Shown here piece after piece: positions 51,629 to 61,390 of a stretch of 64,000 nucleotides of DNA. Each line of letters begins with the position of its first letter. Position 1 is the stretch's first letter. The notes under the pieces are model-generated. The model worked only from the letters and a program-made list of their open reading frames with translations, made no database searches and was not told the DNA's origin. The DNA comes from Rhizobium sp. 18055 (GTDB lineage: Bacteria; Pseudomonadota; Alphaproteobacteria; Rhizobiales; Rhizobiaceae), in assembly GCF_902706285.1 (NCBI RefSeq), contig NZ_CACSKD010000002.1:186001-250000 (forward strand), in the 5' to 3' direction. Both the position numbers and the translations under genes were made by a program.

Positions 51629-52780
51629 ATGTTGGTCGAACATGCCGCCATCATCGGTGCGGGCGTCGCAGGCCTGACGGCTGCGTTGGCGCTGGCCAGG
51701 CATGGCATCAGTTCAGAGATTTTCGAACAGGCACCGGCGCTGACCGAAGTGGGCGCCGGCCTGCAGATTTCGCCGAACGCGGCGCGCATCCTCGACAGGC
51801 TCGGCATACTCGATCAACTGACGGCGATCTGGCTCGAACCGCAAACCATCCGGCTGATCTCCGGCACGTCGATGCATGAACTGGCAGCGGTGCCATCCGG
51901 GCGGGCTGCGCGTGCACGCTGGGATGCGCCCTATGGCGTGCTGCACCGCACCAGCCTGCAGGATGCGCTGCTCGACGCAGTCCGGAATGACCCGCTCTGC
52001 ACGCTCAATCTTGGCGCCCGCATAGACGGCGGCGATCTCTCCGTGATGTCGCGCAAGGCTGAGGTGATCATCGGTGCCGATGGCGTCTGGTCGAAGGCGC
52101 GCGATCTGATCGCCGACAGCCCCTCTTCCCGCTTTTCCGGCAATATCGCCTATCGCTTCACCGTTTCTGCCGCCGATGCGCGGGGCATTCTCGACGGCAA
52201 CAGCGTCTCGGCCTTCCTCGGCCCATCGGCACATCTGGTATGCTATCCGTTGCGGGAGAAGGACTGCTTCAACATCGTGGCGATCACCACAGGCCATGCT
52301 TCGTCGCGCGAATGGCTCGGCCAGCCGACGCAAGCGCAACGGCAGCAGCTGATGTCACGGTTTTCCCGATGGAACGCCTCGCTTCTGTCGCTCTTCGACA
52401 AGTCCGGTGAAATGACCTTTTGGCCGCTCTACGAGGCAACACGGGGCAAGTGGCAGAATGGGCGCGATACGGTGCTGATCGGCGATGCGGCGCATGCGAT
52501 GATGCCATTTGCAGCCCAAGGGGCGGCGATGGCGATCGAGGATGCCTACGAGCTGGCATCGTTCCTGGCAAAGCGTCCGGCGGCGGAAGCGCTGCCGTTG
52601 TTTGAGGCGCACCGGGTGCCACGCATCAACCGTTTGCGCCAGCGCGGCGCGTTCAACCAGTTCGTCTATCACGCCCGTGGTCCATTGCGGATCGGGCGCG
52701 ATATCGTCCTGTCTCTGAAGCCGCCGCAAAGTCTCGCGGCGGATCTCGACTGGATCTATGGCTATCGGGCCATCGACTGA
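51629..52780 (+). CDS. FAD-dependent monooxygenase (salicylate hydroxylase-like)
   Basis: 383-residue class A flavoprotein monooxygenase. Rossmann motif IIGAGVAGLTAALAL (9-14 GAGVAG), DG motif VIIGADGVWSKAR, and GD motif LIGDAAHAMMPFAAQGAAMAIEDA. Aromatic hydroxylation is the family reaction; substrate unknown, and UbiH-like roles in ubiquinone synthesis are also possible. Its stop abuts the metC stop directly (TGA next to TCA). Confidence 0.9.
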   Translation: MLVEHAAIIGAGVAGLTAALALARHGISSEIFEQAPALTEVGAGLQISPNAARILDRLGILDQLTAIWLEPQTIRLISGTSMHELAAVPSGRAARARWDAPYGVLHRTSLQDALLDAVRNDPLCTLNLGARIDGGDLSVMSRKAEVIIGADGVWSKARDLIADSPSSRFSGNIAYRFTVSAADARGILDGNSVSAFLGPSAHLVCYPLREKDCFNIVAITTGHASSREWLGQPTQAQRQQLMSRFSRWNASLLSLFDKSGEMTFWPLYEATRGKWQNGRDTVLIGDAAHAMMPFAAQGAAMAIEDAYELASFLAKRPAAEALPLFEAHRVPRINRLRQRGAFNQFVYHARGPLRIGRDIVLSLKPPQSLAADLDWIYGYRAID

Positions 52781-53971
52781 TCAGACCAGTTTTGCGGCCG
52801 CGAAACCGCGCTCGATATCGAGCTTGATATCGGCAACGTCCTCAAGCCCGATCTGCAGGCGAATGACCGGTCCCTCGGTCGGCGCCTTGGTGACGCGGCG
52901 GTCGCTGAGACCGACGTGAACGGCGAGGCTTTCGAAGCCACCCCAGGACCAGCCGAGGCCGAAGATCTGCAGCGCGTCGAGGAAGGCATGAGCCTTCGGC
53001 TTGAACGCCGCTGCAGTGTCGGCTTTCAGCACGAAGGAGAAGATGCCGCTGGCACCCTTGAAGTCGCGCTTCCACAGATCGTGACCGGGGAAGCTCGGCA
53101 GCGCCGGATGCAGGACGGCGGCGACATCGTCCCTGCCCTCAAGCCATTTGGCGATCGTCAGCGCGCTTTCGTAGTGACGCTCCAGACGCACGCCCATGGT
53201 GCGCAGGCCGCGCAGCACCTGATAGGCATCGTCCGGTGCGCCGCAGATGCCCAGCGTGATGTTGGCCTCGTGCAACTGCTGCCAGTGCCTGGCGTTGGCC
53301 GAAACCGTGCCCATCAGGATGTCGGAGTGGCCGGAAGGGTATTTGGTTGCCGCATGGATCGAGATATCGACACCGAAATCGAGCGGCCGGAAATAGACCG
53401 GCGTCGCCCAGGTATTATCCATCGTCACCACCGCGCCATGCTTGTGGGCGATGGCGGCAATGGCCGGAATGTCCTGCATTTCGAATGTGTTGGAGCCCGG
53501 CGCTTCGGTGTGGACCAGCCTGGTGTTCGGCTTGATCAGTGTCTCGATGGCGGCGCCGATGGTCGGATCGTAGTAATCGACCGTGACGCCAAGGCGCTTC
53601 AGCATGGTGTCGCAGAAAATCCGGGTCGGACCATAGACCGAATCGACCACCAGCGCATGATCGCCGGACGACAGGAATGCCAGAAACGGTACGGTGACGG
53701 CTGCCAGACCCGAGGGCACGAGGATCGTGCCGGCAGAGCCTTCCAGCGCATCGATCGCTTCGCAGAGCGCGTCGGTGGTCGGCGTTCCGCGTGTTCCGTA
53801 GGTGTATTTCTGTGCCCGTGTCTCCATCGCCCTGGCATTCGGAAACAGCACGGTCGAGGCATGGACGACGGGCGGATTGACGAAGCCATGATAGTCGGCG
53901 GGATCGTTGCCAAGGTGGGAAAGGCGGGTATTGATGCCCGCATTCTGCAGCAGGCCGTCTCTGTCTTTCAT
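52781..53971 (-). CDS. metC: Cystathionine beta-lyase
   Basis: PLP enzyme splitting cystathionine to homocysteine, ammonia and pyruvate in methionine synthesis. 396 residues: TYGTRGTPTTDALCEAIDALEG, DSVYGPTRIFCDTMLKRLGV, VTMDNTWATPVYFRPLDFG and the PLP lysine in SIHAATKYPSGHSDILMG. C-terminal SWGGFESL is typical of MetC. Divergent from aapJ, the same neighbour pair as in Rhizobium leguminosarum. Confidence 0.95.
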   Translation of the reverse strand: MKDRDGLLQNAGINTRLSHLGNDPADYHGFVNPPVVHASTVLFPNARAMETRAQKYTYGTRGTPTTDALCEAIDALEGSAGTILVPSGLAAVTVPFLAFLSSGDHALVVDSVYGPTRIFCDTMLKRLGVTVDYYDPTIGAAIETLIKPNTRLVHTEAPGSNTFEMQDIPAIAAIAHKHGAVVTMDNTWATPVYFRPLDFGVDISIHAATKYPSGHSDILMGTVSANARHWQQLHEANITLGICGAPDDAYQVLRGLRTMGVRLERHYESALTIAKWLEGRDDVAAVLHPALPSFPGHDLWKRDFKGASGIFSFVLKADTAAAFKPKAHAFLDALQIFGLGWSWGGFESLAVHVGLSDRRVTKAPTEGPVIRLQIGLEDVADIKLDIERGFAAAKLV

Positions 53972-54348
53972 GTCTAAATAAGCCTTTGGAATGAACGCTC
54001 TTGGCGAAACTCTTGAACCGGTCTCCGGGCGGGGTCAACCCTGCTGGGAGGCCAGTGTGACTGGCCGTCCATGGGAACAACGGCAATTATCCAGATATAT
54101 CAGTGAGATTCCGCGATTTTTTCGCCAAGCACTGCCTTTTGGGTGATCATCTGCTCATTTTGTGAGCCGCGCTCAGCAAATTGCCGAAATATCACGCAAT
54201 CTTTCCGCGCGACACTTGACCATAGTGACATTTCCGACTGTGATAGAACCACTCGCGCCGGGAGGGTGCCGGGTCTTTTGGGGGGTCTGCATGCTTCTGC
54301 CGGCGCTCCCACAATAAAAGATAAGACAACGGAAAAAGGTTGGGAAAA
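53972..54348. other. Intergenic region, metC / aapJ divergent promoters
   Basis: 377 bp with no gene. It contains the predicted aapJ promoter (54216-54244) and an untranslated leader of about 100 bp with G-rich segments before the ribosome site GGAAAAAGG. No sigma-54 (TGGCAC-N5-TTGC) match was seen. Confidence 0.5.
54216..54244 (+). promoter_or_regulatory. Predicted sigma-70 promoter of aapJ
   Basis: TTGACC (54216-54221), 17-bp spacer, TGTGAT (54239-54244). The -35 matches the rhizobial CTTGAC consensus (C at 54215). About 100 bp upstream of the aapJ ATG. Inferred from sequence only. Confidence 0.45.
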
Positions 54349-55374
54349 ATGAAGATTAAGCTTCTGTCGGTCGCCATTGGCGCAGCAGTTTTCGCACTTG
54401 GCGCTTCGGCTGCTTCGGCGACGACGCTCGGAGACGTAAAAGCAAAGGGTTTCGTTCAGTGCGGCGTCAACACCGGTCTCACCGGTTTTGCGGCCCCTGA
54501 CGCTTCCGGCAACTGGGCCGGTTTCGACGTCGATTTCTGCAAAGCCGTTGCATCTGCCGTTTTCGGCGATCCGACCAAGGTAAAGTACACGCCGACCAAC
54601 GCCAAGGAGCGCTTCACGGCGCTGCAGTCCGGCGAAATCGACCTTCTGTCGCGTAACACGACATGGACGATCAACCGCGACACCGCACTCGGCTTCAACT
54701 TCCGCCCGATCACCTATTACGACGGTCAGGGCTTCATGGTCCGCAAGGGCCTGAACGTGAAGTCGGCTCTCGAACTCTCCGGCGCCGCGATTTGCGTCCA
54801 GTCGGGCACCACGACCGAACTCAACCTCGCAGACTACTTCAAGGCCAACAACCTCCAGTACAATCCGGTGGTTTTCGAAAAGCTCGAAGAAGTCAACGCT
54901 GCCTATGATTCCGGCCGTTGCGACGTCTACACCACCGACCAGTCGGGCCTCTACTCGCTGCGCCTGACCCTGAAGAACCCAGACGAGCACATCATCCTTC
55001 CGGAGATCATCTCCAAGGAGCCGCTCGGCCCGGCCGTTCGCCAGGGCGACGACCAGTGGTTCGACATCGTTTCCTGGACGTTCTACGCGCTGATCAATGC
55101 TGAAGAGTTCGGCATCACCCAGGCCAACGTCGATGAGATGAAGAACTCGCCGAACCCTGACGTGAAGCGCTTCCTCGGCTCTGAAACGGACACCAAGATC
55201 GGTACCGATCTCGGCCTGACCAACGATTGGGCTGCAAACGTCGTCAAGGGCGTCGGCAACTACGGCGAAATCTTCGAACGCAACATCGGTCAGGGAAGCC
55301 CGCTCAAGATCGCACGCGGCCTGAATTCGCTGTGGAACAAGGGCGGCATCCAGTACGCACCTCCGGTTCGTTAA
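54349..55374 (+). CDS. aapJ: General L-amino acid ABC transporter, periplasmic binding protein AapJ
   Basis: 341 residues. Signal peptide of about 24 residues (MKIKLLSVAIGAAVFALGASAASA) then the mature start TTLGDVKAKGFVQCGVNTG. Solute-binding family 3 features: DVDFCKAVASAVFGD and ALQSGEIDLLSRNTTWTINRD. In Rhizobium leguminosarum the Aap system takes up a broad range of L-amino acids. A strong stem-loop separates aapJ from aapQ, which fits higher expression of the binding protein. Confidence 0.97.
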   Translation: MKIKLLSVAIGAAVFALGASAASATTLGDVKAKGFVQCGVNTGLTGFAAPDASGNWAGFDVDFCKAVASAVFGDPTKVKYTPTNAKERFTALQSGEIDLLSRNTTWTINRDTALGFNFRPITYYDGQGFMVRKGLNVKSALELSGAAICVQSGTTTELNLADYFKANNLQYNPVVFEKLEEVNAAYDSGRCDVYTTDQSGLYSLRLTLKNPDEHIILPEIISKEPLGPAVRQGDDQWFDIVSWTFYALINAEEFGITQANVDEMKNSPNPDVKRFLGSETDTKIGTDLGLTNDWAANVVKGVGNYGEIFERNIGQGSPLKIARGLNSLWNKGGIQYAPPVR

Positions 55375-55395
55375 TCGAACCCCGCACGAAAGCCC

Positions 55396-55420
55396 GGAAA
55401 GGCGGTCAAACCGCCTTTCC
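55396..55420 (+). other. Intercistronic stem-loop aapJ-aapQ
   Basis: Perfect 11-bp stem GGAAAGGCGGT / ACCGCCTTTCC with a 3-nt loop, 22 bp after the aapJ stop, not followed by a T run. Probably protects the aapJ mRNA 3' end and limits read-through to the permease genes. Confidence 0.7.
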
Positions 55421-55470
55421 CTCTTCCAAAAAAGAAAGCCCGAAAACGGGTACAAGGGGAATGGCTCGGC

Positions 55471-56673
55471 ATGGCGCAAGAGGCGGCTCACACCACACCT
55501 ATATCTGAAAGCGGCTGGAACTTCCGGTCGGCACTGTACGACCCGAAATATCGGGGCATATTCTTCCAGGCCCTGACCATCGTGGTCCTCGTCGGCCTCG
55601 TCTGGTGGGTTGCCCACAATACCGCGGCCAATCTGGCACGCAGCAACACGGCATCCGGCTTCGGCTTCCTGCGCGGTCGCGCGGGTTTTGAAGTCGGCCA
55701 GTCGCTCATTCCGTATTCCAGCGATTCGACCTATTCCCGCGCACTCGTCGTCGGCATCCTGAACACGTTGCTGGTGGCAGTCACCGGCATCATCACGGCC
55801 ACCATCATCGGCTTCATCGTCGGCATCGGCCGCCTGTCGCACAACTGGCTGATCGCAAAGCTCTGCCAGGTCTACGTCGAAGTGTTTCGCAACATTCCGC
55901 CGCTGCTGGTCATCTTCTTCTGGTATTCCGGCGTTCTCGCCGTGTTGCCGCAGCCGCGTGAATCGCTGCATCTGCCATTCGACATGTTCCTCAACAACCG
56001 CGGCCTCGCCTTCCCGCGGCCGGTGTTCGAGAGCGGCATGCTGGCTGTTCTCATCGCATTGGTCGTCGCCATCGTCGCCGTGGTCTTCACGGCGCGCTGG
56101 GCCCACAAGCGGCAGATGGCGACCGGTCAGCCGTTCCACACCATCTGGGTATCGATCGGTATTCTCATCGGCCTGCCGTTGCTGGCATTCCTGGTGACCG
56201 GCATGCCGATGTCGTTCGACGTGCCGGTTGCCGGCAAGTTCAACCTGACCGGCGGCTCCGTCATCGGCCCGGAATTCATGTCGCTCTTTTTGGCATTGTC
56301 CTTCTACACCGCATCGTTCATCGCCGAGATTGTTCGTGGCGGTATTCGCGGCGTTGCCAAGGGACAGTCGGAGGCTGCCGGCGCGCTCGGCCTGCACCCT
56401 TCCAGCGTCACGCGGCTGGTGATCGTGCCGCAAGCGATGCGCATCATCATTCCGCCGCTGACGAGCCAATATCTCAACCTGACGAAAAATTCGTCGCTGG
56501 CGATCGCCATCGGCTTCTCCGATCTGGTCGCCGTCGGCGGCACGATCATGAACCAGAGCGGCCAGGCAATCGAGATCGTCTGCATCTGGGGCATCGTCTA
56601 TCTCAGTCTCAGCATTCTCACCTCGCTGTTCATGAACTGGTTCAACGCCAAGATGGCACTGGTGGAGAGATAA
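55471..56673 (+). CDS. aapQ: General L-amino acid ABC transporter permease AapQ
   Basis: 400-residue inner-membrane permease with about eight hydrophobic segments, longer than the usual His/Glu/Gln permease because of an extra central periplasmic/membrane section. The cytoplasmic EAA loop near residue 300 reads [20 protein letters not shown]. Only 1 bp separates it from aapM. It pairs with AapM in the heteromeric channel. Confidence 0.97.
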   Translation: MAQEAAHTTPISESGWNFRSALYDPKYRGIFFQALTIVVLVGLVWWVAHNTAANLARSNTASGFGFLRGRAGFEVGQSLIPYSSDSTYSRALVVGILNTLLVAVTGIITATIIGFIVGIGRLSHNWLIAKLCQVYVEVFRNIPPLLVIFFWYSGVLAVLPQPRESLHLPFDMFLNNRGLAFPRPVFESGMLAVLIALVVAIVAVVFTARWAHKRQMATGQPFHTIWVSIGILIGLPLLAFLVTGMPMSFDVPVAGKFNLTGGSVIGPEFMSLFLALSFYTASFIAEIVRGGIRGVAKGQSEAAGALGLHPSSVTRLVIVPQAMRIIIPPLTSQYLNLTKNSSLAIAIGFSDLVAVGGTIMNQSGQAIEIVCIWGIVYLSLSILTSLFMNWFNAKMALVER

Positions 56674-56674
56674 G

Positions 56675-57829
56675 ATGTCGGTATCCAATCATTCCTTCGT
56701 CAGAACCGAAATTCTGGCTCCCGAACCTGCTCCCGCAGGCGAAAAGGGCGCGAACGCCTGGATTCGAAAGAACCTGCTGGCCACCCCCAAGGACGTCGTG
56801 CTGACGGTCCTGGCGCTGGCCCTGCTCGTCTGGTCGGTGCCGCATATCGTCAACTGGCTGTTTATCCAGGCGGTCTGGTCCGGTCCCGACCGCACCTTCT
56901 GCGCCACCACCGTTCAGGGCGGCATTCAACCGGATGGCTGGAGCGGCGCCTGCTGGGCGTTCGTGAGCGCCAAGTACGACCAGTTCCTGTTCGGCCGCTT
57001 TCCACTCACAGAGCGCTGGCGCCCGACCATCGTCGGCATCCTGTTCGTGCTGTTGCTGGTTCCGATGCTGATCCCGTCGGCACCACGCAAGGGCCTGAAC
57101 GGCATCCTTTTGTTCCTCGTCCTGCCGTTCGTGGCCTTCTGGCTGCTTTACGGCGGCCTGGGTCTGGAAGTGGTCGAAACATCGCTCTGGGGCGGCCTGA
57201 TGGTCACCCTGATCCTGTCCTTCGTGGCCATTGCGGTCTCGTTCCCCTTCGGCATCATGCTGGCGCTGGGACGGCGTTCGAAGATGCCCGTCATCCGCAT
57301 GGTCTGCGTCTCGTTCATCGAGATCATCCGTGGCGTGCCGCTGATCACCGTTCTGTTCATGGCCAGCGTCATGCTGCCGCTGTTCCTGCCGACCGGCTGG
57401 ACCGTCGACAAGCTGCTGCGCGCCCTGATCGGGGTGTCGATCTTCACCTCGGCCTATATGGCGGAAGTCATCCGCGGCGGCCTGCAGGCCATTCCGAAGG
57501 GCCAGTTCGAAGGAGCGGATTCGCTCGGTCTCGGCTACTGGCAGAAGACGCGGCTGATCATCATGCCGCAGGCGATCAAGCTGGTCATTCCAAGCATCGT
57601 CAACACCTTTATCGGCACCTTCAAGGATACCTCGCTGGTGTCGATCATCGGCATGTTCGACCTGCTCGGTATCGTCCGCCTCAACTTCTCCGACGCCAAC
57701 TGGGCCAGCGCCGTGACGCCGCTGACCGGGCTGATCTTCGCCGGCTTCGTGTTCTGGCTGTTCTGCTTCGGCATGTCGCGCTATTCAGGCTTCATGGAAC
57801 GCCATCTCGATACCGGCCACAAACGATAA
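56675..57829 (+). CDS. aapM: General L-amino acid ABC transporter permease AapM
   Basis: 384-residue permease partner of AapQ. A hydrophobic helix near residues 37-55 ([20 protein letters not shown]), a large loop, then the core with EAA-loop [20 protein letters not shown] near residue 275. Cytoplasmic tail [12 protein letters not shown]. 16 bp before aapP. Confidence 0.97.
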   Translation: MSVSNHSFVRTEILAPEPAPAGEKGANAWIRKNLLATPKDVVLTVLALALLVWSVPHIVNWLFIQAVWSGPDRTFCATTVQGGIQPDGWSGACWAFVSAKYDQFLFGRFPLTERWRPTIVGILFVLLLVPMLIPSAPRKGLNGILLFLVLPFVAFWLLYGGLGLEVVETSLWGGLMVTLILSFVAIAVSFPFGIMLALGRRSKMPVIRMVCVSFIEIIRGVPLITVLFMASVMLPLFLPTGWTVDKLLRALIGVSIFTSAYMAEVIRGGLQAIPKGQFEGADSLGLGYWQKTRLIIMPQAIKLVIPSIVNTFIGTFKDTSLVSIIGMFDLLGIVRLNFSDANWASAVTPLTGLIFAGFVFWLFCFGMSRYSGFMERHLDTGHKR

Positions 57830-57845
57830 AAGTGAGGACATAAAC

Positions 57846-58613
57846 ATGGCTGAGCCCAAAAAACTCAACGTCTCCGCAACGGAAGTCGCGATCGAGATCG
57901 TCAACATGAACAAGTGGTACGGCGATTTCCACGTTCTGCGCGACATCAACCTCAAAGTGATGAACGGCGAGCGCATCGTCATCGCCGGCCCCTCCGGCTC
58001 AGGCAAGTCGACGATGATCCGCTGCATCAACCGTCTGGAAGAGCACCAGAAGGGACATATCCTGGTCGATGGCACGGAATTGACGAACGACCTGAAGAAG
58101 ATCGACGAAGTCCGTCGCGAAGTTGGCATGGTGTTCCAGCACTTCAACCTGTTCCCGCATCTGACGATCCTGGAGAACTGCACGCTGGCGCCGATCTGGG
58201 TGCGCAAGATGCCGAAGAAGCAGGCGGAAGAAGTCGCCATGCATTTCCTCAAGCGCGTCAAGATTCCCGAGCAGGCCAACAAGTATCCGGGCCAGCTTTC
58301 CGGCGGCCAGCAGCAGCGCGTGGCGATTGCCCGCTCGCTGTGCATGAACCCGAAGATCATGCTGTTCGACGAGCCGACCTCGGCGCTCGATCCTGAAATG
58401 ATCAAGGAAGTGCTCGACACCATGGTCGGTCTTGCCGAAGAGGGCATGACAATGCTGTGCGTGACCCACGAAATGGGCTTTGCCCGCCAAGTCGCCAACC
58501 GCGTCATCTTCATGGACCAGGGCCAGATCGTCGAGCAGAATTCGCCGGCCGAATTCTTCGACAATCCGCAGCACGAGCGCACCAAACTGTTCCTCAGCCA
58601 GATCCTGCACTAG
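57846..58613 (+). CDS. aapP: General L-amino acid ABC transporter ATP-binding protein AapP
   Basis: 255-residue ATPase powering AapQM. Walker [11 protein letters not shown]-loop [12 protein letters not shown], signature [15 protein letters not shown], Walker [14 protein letters not shown] and switch His in [11 protein letters not shown]-terminal lead of about 15 residues precedes the ABC core. Last gene of aapJQMP; a stem-loop follows at 58666-58694. Confidence 0.98.
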   Translation: MAEPKKLNVSATEVAIEIVNMNKWYGDFHVLRDINLKVMNGERIVIAGPSGSGKSTMIRCINRLEEHQKGHILVDGTELTNDLKKIDEVRREVGMVFQHFNLFPHLTILENCTLAPIWVRKMPKKQAEEVAMHFLKRVKIPEQANKYPGQLSGGQQQRVAIARSLCMNPKIMLFDEPTSALDPEMIKEVLDTMVGLAEEGMTMLCVTHEMGFARQVANRVIFMDQGQIVEQNSPAEFFDNPQHERTKLFLSQILH

Positions 58614-58665
58614 GATTTTGGTGCCCATCGGCGGCCGCTGGGTTGCAGAGTTTGATCTGAAATTA

Positions 58666-58694
58666 ACTGCTCGTTGCCACTGGCCGCGAGCAGT
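58666..58694 (+). terminator. Probable terminator of aapJQMP
   Basis: ACTGCTCG (58666-58673) pairs with CGAGCAGT (58687-58694); inner GCCA/TGGC extends the stem. Followed by TCTTCGTTT, a weak T-rich stretch. 53 bp after the aapP stop. Confidence 0.5.
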
Positions 58695-58764
58695 CTTCGT
58701 TTGATATCGATGCTACACTATCGCCAATTCATACAGGCCTTGTGAAGCCGGAGGTTATGAACGC

Positions 58765-59199
58765 ATGCTCCATCATGTCTCGTTTGGGGTGACAGACATC
58801 GAGCGCTCGGCATCATTCTACGATGCCGTTCTGTCGGCCCTCGGTTATGCGCGCGTTTGGGAGGATATCCGGCCAGGAGAAGCAGATCAGGCTGTCGGCT
58901 ATGGCTTGCCAGGTGGTGGCGACAAGTTCGCTATCAAGCTCTGCCCGGTAGAACAAAGACCACCGGGCCCCGGCTTTCATCTCGCCCTTGCAGCTCCAAA
59001 CAGGCGTGCCGTCGTCAGCTTTCATGAAGCCGGCATCGCTCACGGAGGGTCCGACAATGGCAGCCCGGATCTGCGCGTGCATTACGGACCGAACTATTTT
59101 GCCGCCTTCGTCATAGACCCGGACGGCCATCACCTGGAGGCCGTTTGCAACGGTGTCGAGCCGTCGGAAGATCAATCATCACGCATGGCGCCTACCTAA
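58765..59199 (+). CDS. VOC-family protein (glyoxalase/bleomycin resistance fold)
   Basis: 144 residues with one VOC unit: LHHVSFGVTDIERSASFYDAVLSALGY (His ligand), HLALAAPNRRAVVSFHEAGIAHGG and the C-terminal DPDGHHLEAVCNG with the usual Glu ligand. Activity unknown; similar proteins include glyoxalase I-like and dioxygenase-like enzymes. Convergent with the small exported gene at 59277; a terminator for that gene lies between. Confidence 0.88.
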   Translation: MLHHVSFGVTDIERSASFYDAVLSALGYARVWEDIRPGEADQAVGYGLPGGGDKFAIKLCPVEQRPPGPGFHLALAAPNRRAVVSFHEAGIAHGGSDNGSPDLRVHYGPNYFAAFVIDPDGHHLEAVCNGVEPSEDQSSRMAPT

Positions 59200-59224
59200 C
59201 AACGACAAGGCACCACTCCAGACG

Positions 59225-59249
59225 AAAAAGGCCCCGCTGATGCGAGGCC
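59225..59249 (-). terminator. Rho-independent terminator for the 59277-59711 gene
   Basis: Eight-bp stem at 59230-59237 and 59242-59249 (one G-U pair on the minus strand), TGAT-class 4-nt loop, followed on the minus strand by TTTTT. 28 bp past the stop. Confidence 0.75.
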
Positions 59250-59276
59250 CTCGTAATGGTCGAACACGGAGACCGA

Positions 59277-59711
59277 TCAAATCTTCAGCTTGGCGTTGCA
59301 GAGGCTGTAGAAACCGCCGCCCTTCTGGATCCACTTCAGGCCGTTCAGCGTGTTGGCATCCTTGTTGACGTGGTAGGAATCGACGCAGGTGTGCATGCGG
59401 CCCTTGCCGGGGGTTTCCTTGGCGTATTTCGGCGCAATCGCCGCCGGGAAGGTGACGCCCTTCGGTGCCGTCATCGTCGGCTTTTCCGGTTCTTCGCCGG
59501 TCGCCATCGTCACATCAGGCTCGGCGGTCGCATCGGCGCCGCACTGTGCCTTGCGGAAATCGTTCCACTTCAGATCCTTGGCCGATCCGTCGGCCTGCGC
59601 CGATTTGTACTTGGCGCTGCACTCTTTCATCGTGAGTGCCGCGGAGGGCGTTGCGAAGGCCAGAGCGCCCAGCAGCGAAACGGAAGCAAGAAGTGTCAAA
59701 TGCTTGATCAT
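59277..59711 (-). CDS. Small exported Cys protein, function unknown
   Basis: 144 residues. Signal peptide MIKHLTLLASVSLLGALAFATPSAA, then LTMKECSAKYKSAQADGSAKDLKWNDFRKAQC, a Pro/Thr/Glu-rich middle (about 65-95), and a C-terminal region HTCVDSYHVNKDANTLNGLKWIQKGGGFYSLCNAKLKI. Four Cys in the mature part (KECS, AQCG, HTCV, LCNA) suggest two disulfides in the periplasm. GGAGG precedes ATG 59711 at a good distance; ATG 59717 is too close. The first half resembles PsiF-like repeats. No function assigned. Confidence 0.8.
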   Translation of the reverse strand: MIKHLTLLASVSLLGALAFATPSAALTMKECSAKYKSAQADGSAKDLKWNDFRKAQCGADATAEPDVTMATGEEPEKPTMTAPKGVTFPAAIAPKYAKETPGKGRMHTCVDSYHVNKDANTLNGLKWIQKGGGFYSLCNAKLKI

Positions 59712-59948
59712 GGCCATTCCTCCAACGCCTAATATGCAGGCTAAGGCACTATTATTCCCGGCAATTTTGTTGTCAACGCGGCATTTCGGGTGGCGCTGCA
59801 TAATTCTTCGCGGCCTATCGCCCCGCACGGTCGCGCGCAACGTCGGCGCGGCAGCCCGGCTGCGATCCCCTATTGTCCTTCCGTCCCGTCGCCACCGGGT
59901 GTATGGTCCCGGCTGCTGGTTCTTCCCTGCATTTTAATGGAGGACGAC

Positions 59949-61013
59949 ATGCGCCAACCCGACATGCAAAAAGTGGATGCCCTCGTCGGCCGACTGGTCG
60001 GCGATATCGGCGCCGCCGTATCCGGCTCCCTCGTGGTGCTCGGCGACGACGTCGGCCTGTTCAAGGCGATGGCCGACGGCAAGCCCGTGACCGCCGCCGA
60101 GCTCTCCCGGACCACCGCCGTCAAGGAGCGATATCTTCGCGAATGGCTCTCGGCGCTCGCGGCTGCCGACTACCTCACCTACGACGAAAAGACCGACCGC
60201 TTCCACCTGTCGCCGGAGCAGGCGCTGGTGTTTGCCGAAGAGGACAGCCCCGCCTTCTTCACCGGCGCGTTCCAGCTGGTGCAGGCGATGTGGACCGACG
60301 AGCCCAAGGTGGCCGAGGCCTTTCGCACCGGCAACGGCCTCGGCTGGCACGAGCACAGCAAGTGCCTGTTTCGCGGCACCGAGCGCTTCTTCCGCACCGG
60401 CTACAACAACAGCCTGGTTTCCGAGTGGATTCCGGCGCTGAAGGGTGTGGAGGCCAGGCTGAAGGCCGGCGCCAAGGTTGCCGACGTCGGCTGCGGACAC
60501 GGCAGTTCGACCATCCTGATGGCCAAGGCCTACCCGGCCTCGTCTTTCGTCGGCTACGACTATCACATGCCGTCGATCGAACGCGCCAGGGCCGCCGCCA
60601 AGGAGGCCGGTGTTTCCGATCGCGTCAGCTTCGAGCAGGCCACGGCCGCAAGCTTCCCGGCCGGGCGACGTTACGACCTGATCGCCATGTTCGACTGCCT
60701 GCATGACATGGGCGATCCTGTCGGTGCCGGAAAGCATGTGAAAGAGGCATTGGCGCCTGACGGTACCTGGATGATCGTCGAGCCGTTCGCGCACGACAAG
60801 TTGCAGGACAATCTCAATCCGGTCGGGCGGGTCTATTACGGGGCCTCGACGATGATCTGCACGCCCGCCTCGATGTCGCAGGAAGTCGGGCTGGCCCTCG
60901 GCGCGCAGGCCGGCGAAACCCGGTTGCGCAAGGTGGCGCTCGATGCCGGGTTCACGCATTTCCACCGCGCCACCGAGACACCGTTCAACATGGTGTTTGA
61001 AGTACGCGCTTGA
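59949..61013 (+). CDS. Class I SAM-dependent methyltransferase with N-terminal winged helix
   Basis: 354 residues. N-terminal dimerisation/winged-helix domain (SLVVLGDDVGLFKAMADGKPVTAAELSRTTAVKERYLREWLSALAAADYL) followed by a Rossmann methyltransferase domain with the SAM-binding loop VADVGCGHGSST near residue 180 and AMFDCLHDMGDP. The layout is like O-methyltransferases and Rv2258c-type proteins. GGAGG precedes ATG 59949; ATG 59937 is an alternative. Substrate unknown. Confidence 0.88.
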   Translation: MRQPDMQKVDALVGRLVGDIGAAVSGSLVVLGDDVGLFKAMADGKPVTAAELSRTTAVKERYLREWLSALAAADYLTYDEKTDRFHLSPEQALVFAEEDSPAFFTGAFQLVQAMWTDEPKVAEAFRTGNGLGWHEHSKCLFRGTERFFRTGYNNSLVSEWIPALKGVEARLKAGAKVADVGCGHGSSTILMAKAYPASSFVGYDYHMPSIERARAAAKEAGVSDRVSFEQATAASFPAGRRYDLIAMFDCLHDMGDPVGAGKHVKEALAPDGTWMIVEPFAHDKLQDNLNPVGRVYYGASTMICTPASMSQEVGLALGAQAGETRLRKVALDAGFTHFHRATETPFNMVFEVRA

Positions 61014-61182
61014 ACAGACGGCGATATCAGGCGTTTCGCGAACCGGAAACACGTCAATAACGATGAAAATACCAATGAACTATCAACATGATAGGGAAAA
61101 CATCAGCACATCGTGACTTTTCTTCGTTTTGCCGCTTGCGGGATTTCAAAGGCCTGATTATAAGGGCGCCACCACGAAGGAA

Positions 61183-61257
61183 GCGCCCTTCGTCTATCGG
61201 TTAGGACACCAGATTTTCATTCTGGGAAGAGGGGTTCGACTCCCCTAGGGCGTACCA
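61183..61257 (+). tRNA. tRNA-Glu (anticodon TTC)
   Basis: 75 nt including encoded CCA. Acceptor GCGCCCT pairs with AGGGCGT (G1-U72 wobble), D arm GTCTATCGGTTAGGAC, anticodon stem CCAGA/TCTGG with loop TTTTCAT, T arm AGGGGTTCGACTCCCCT, discriminator A. It reads GAA and, by wobble, GAG. Confidence 0.95.
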
Positions 61258-61390
61258 CTTCTCTCAATTTTCCCTGACATCATGACATTGCCGAGCTGAT
61301 CGTTTGTCCCTATTTAAGGATGTGCGACGCGCCCTTCGTCTATCGGTCAGGACGACAGATTCTCATTCTGTAAAGAGGGGTTCAACTCCC

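Noticed and set aside
53972..54348. Sigma-54 promoter for the aap operon
   Set aside because: No TGGCAC-N5-TTGC-like element could be found by eye; a sigma-70 type site fits better.
54100..56688. 862-codon open frame on the minus strand opposite aapJ and aapQ
   Set aside because: Antisense to two conserved transporter genes and their gap; composition typical of reverse-strand shadows.
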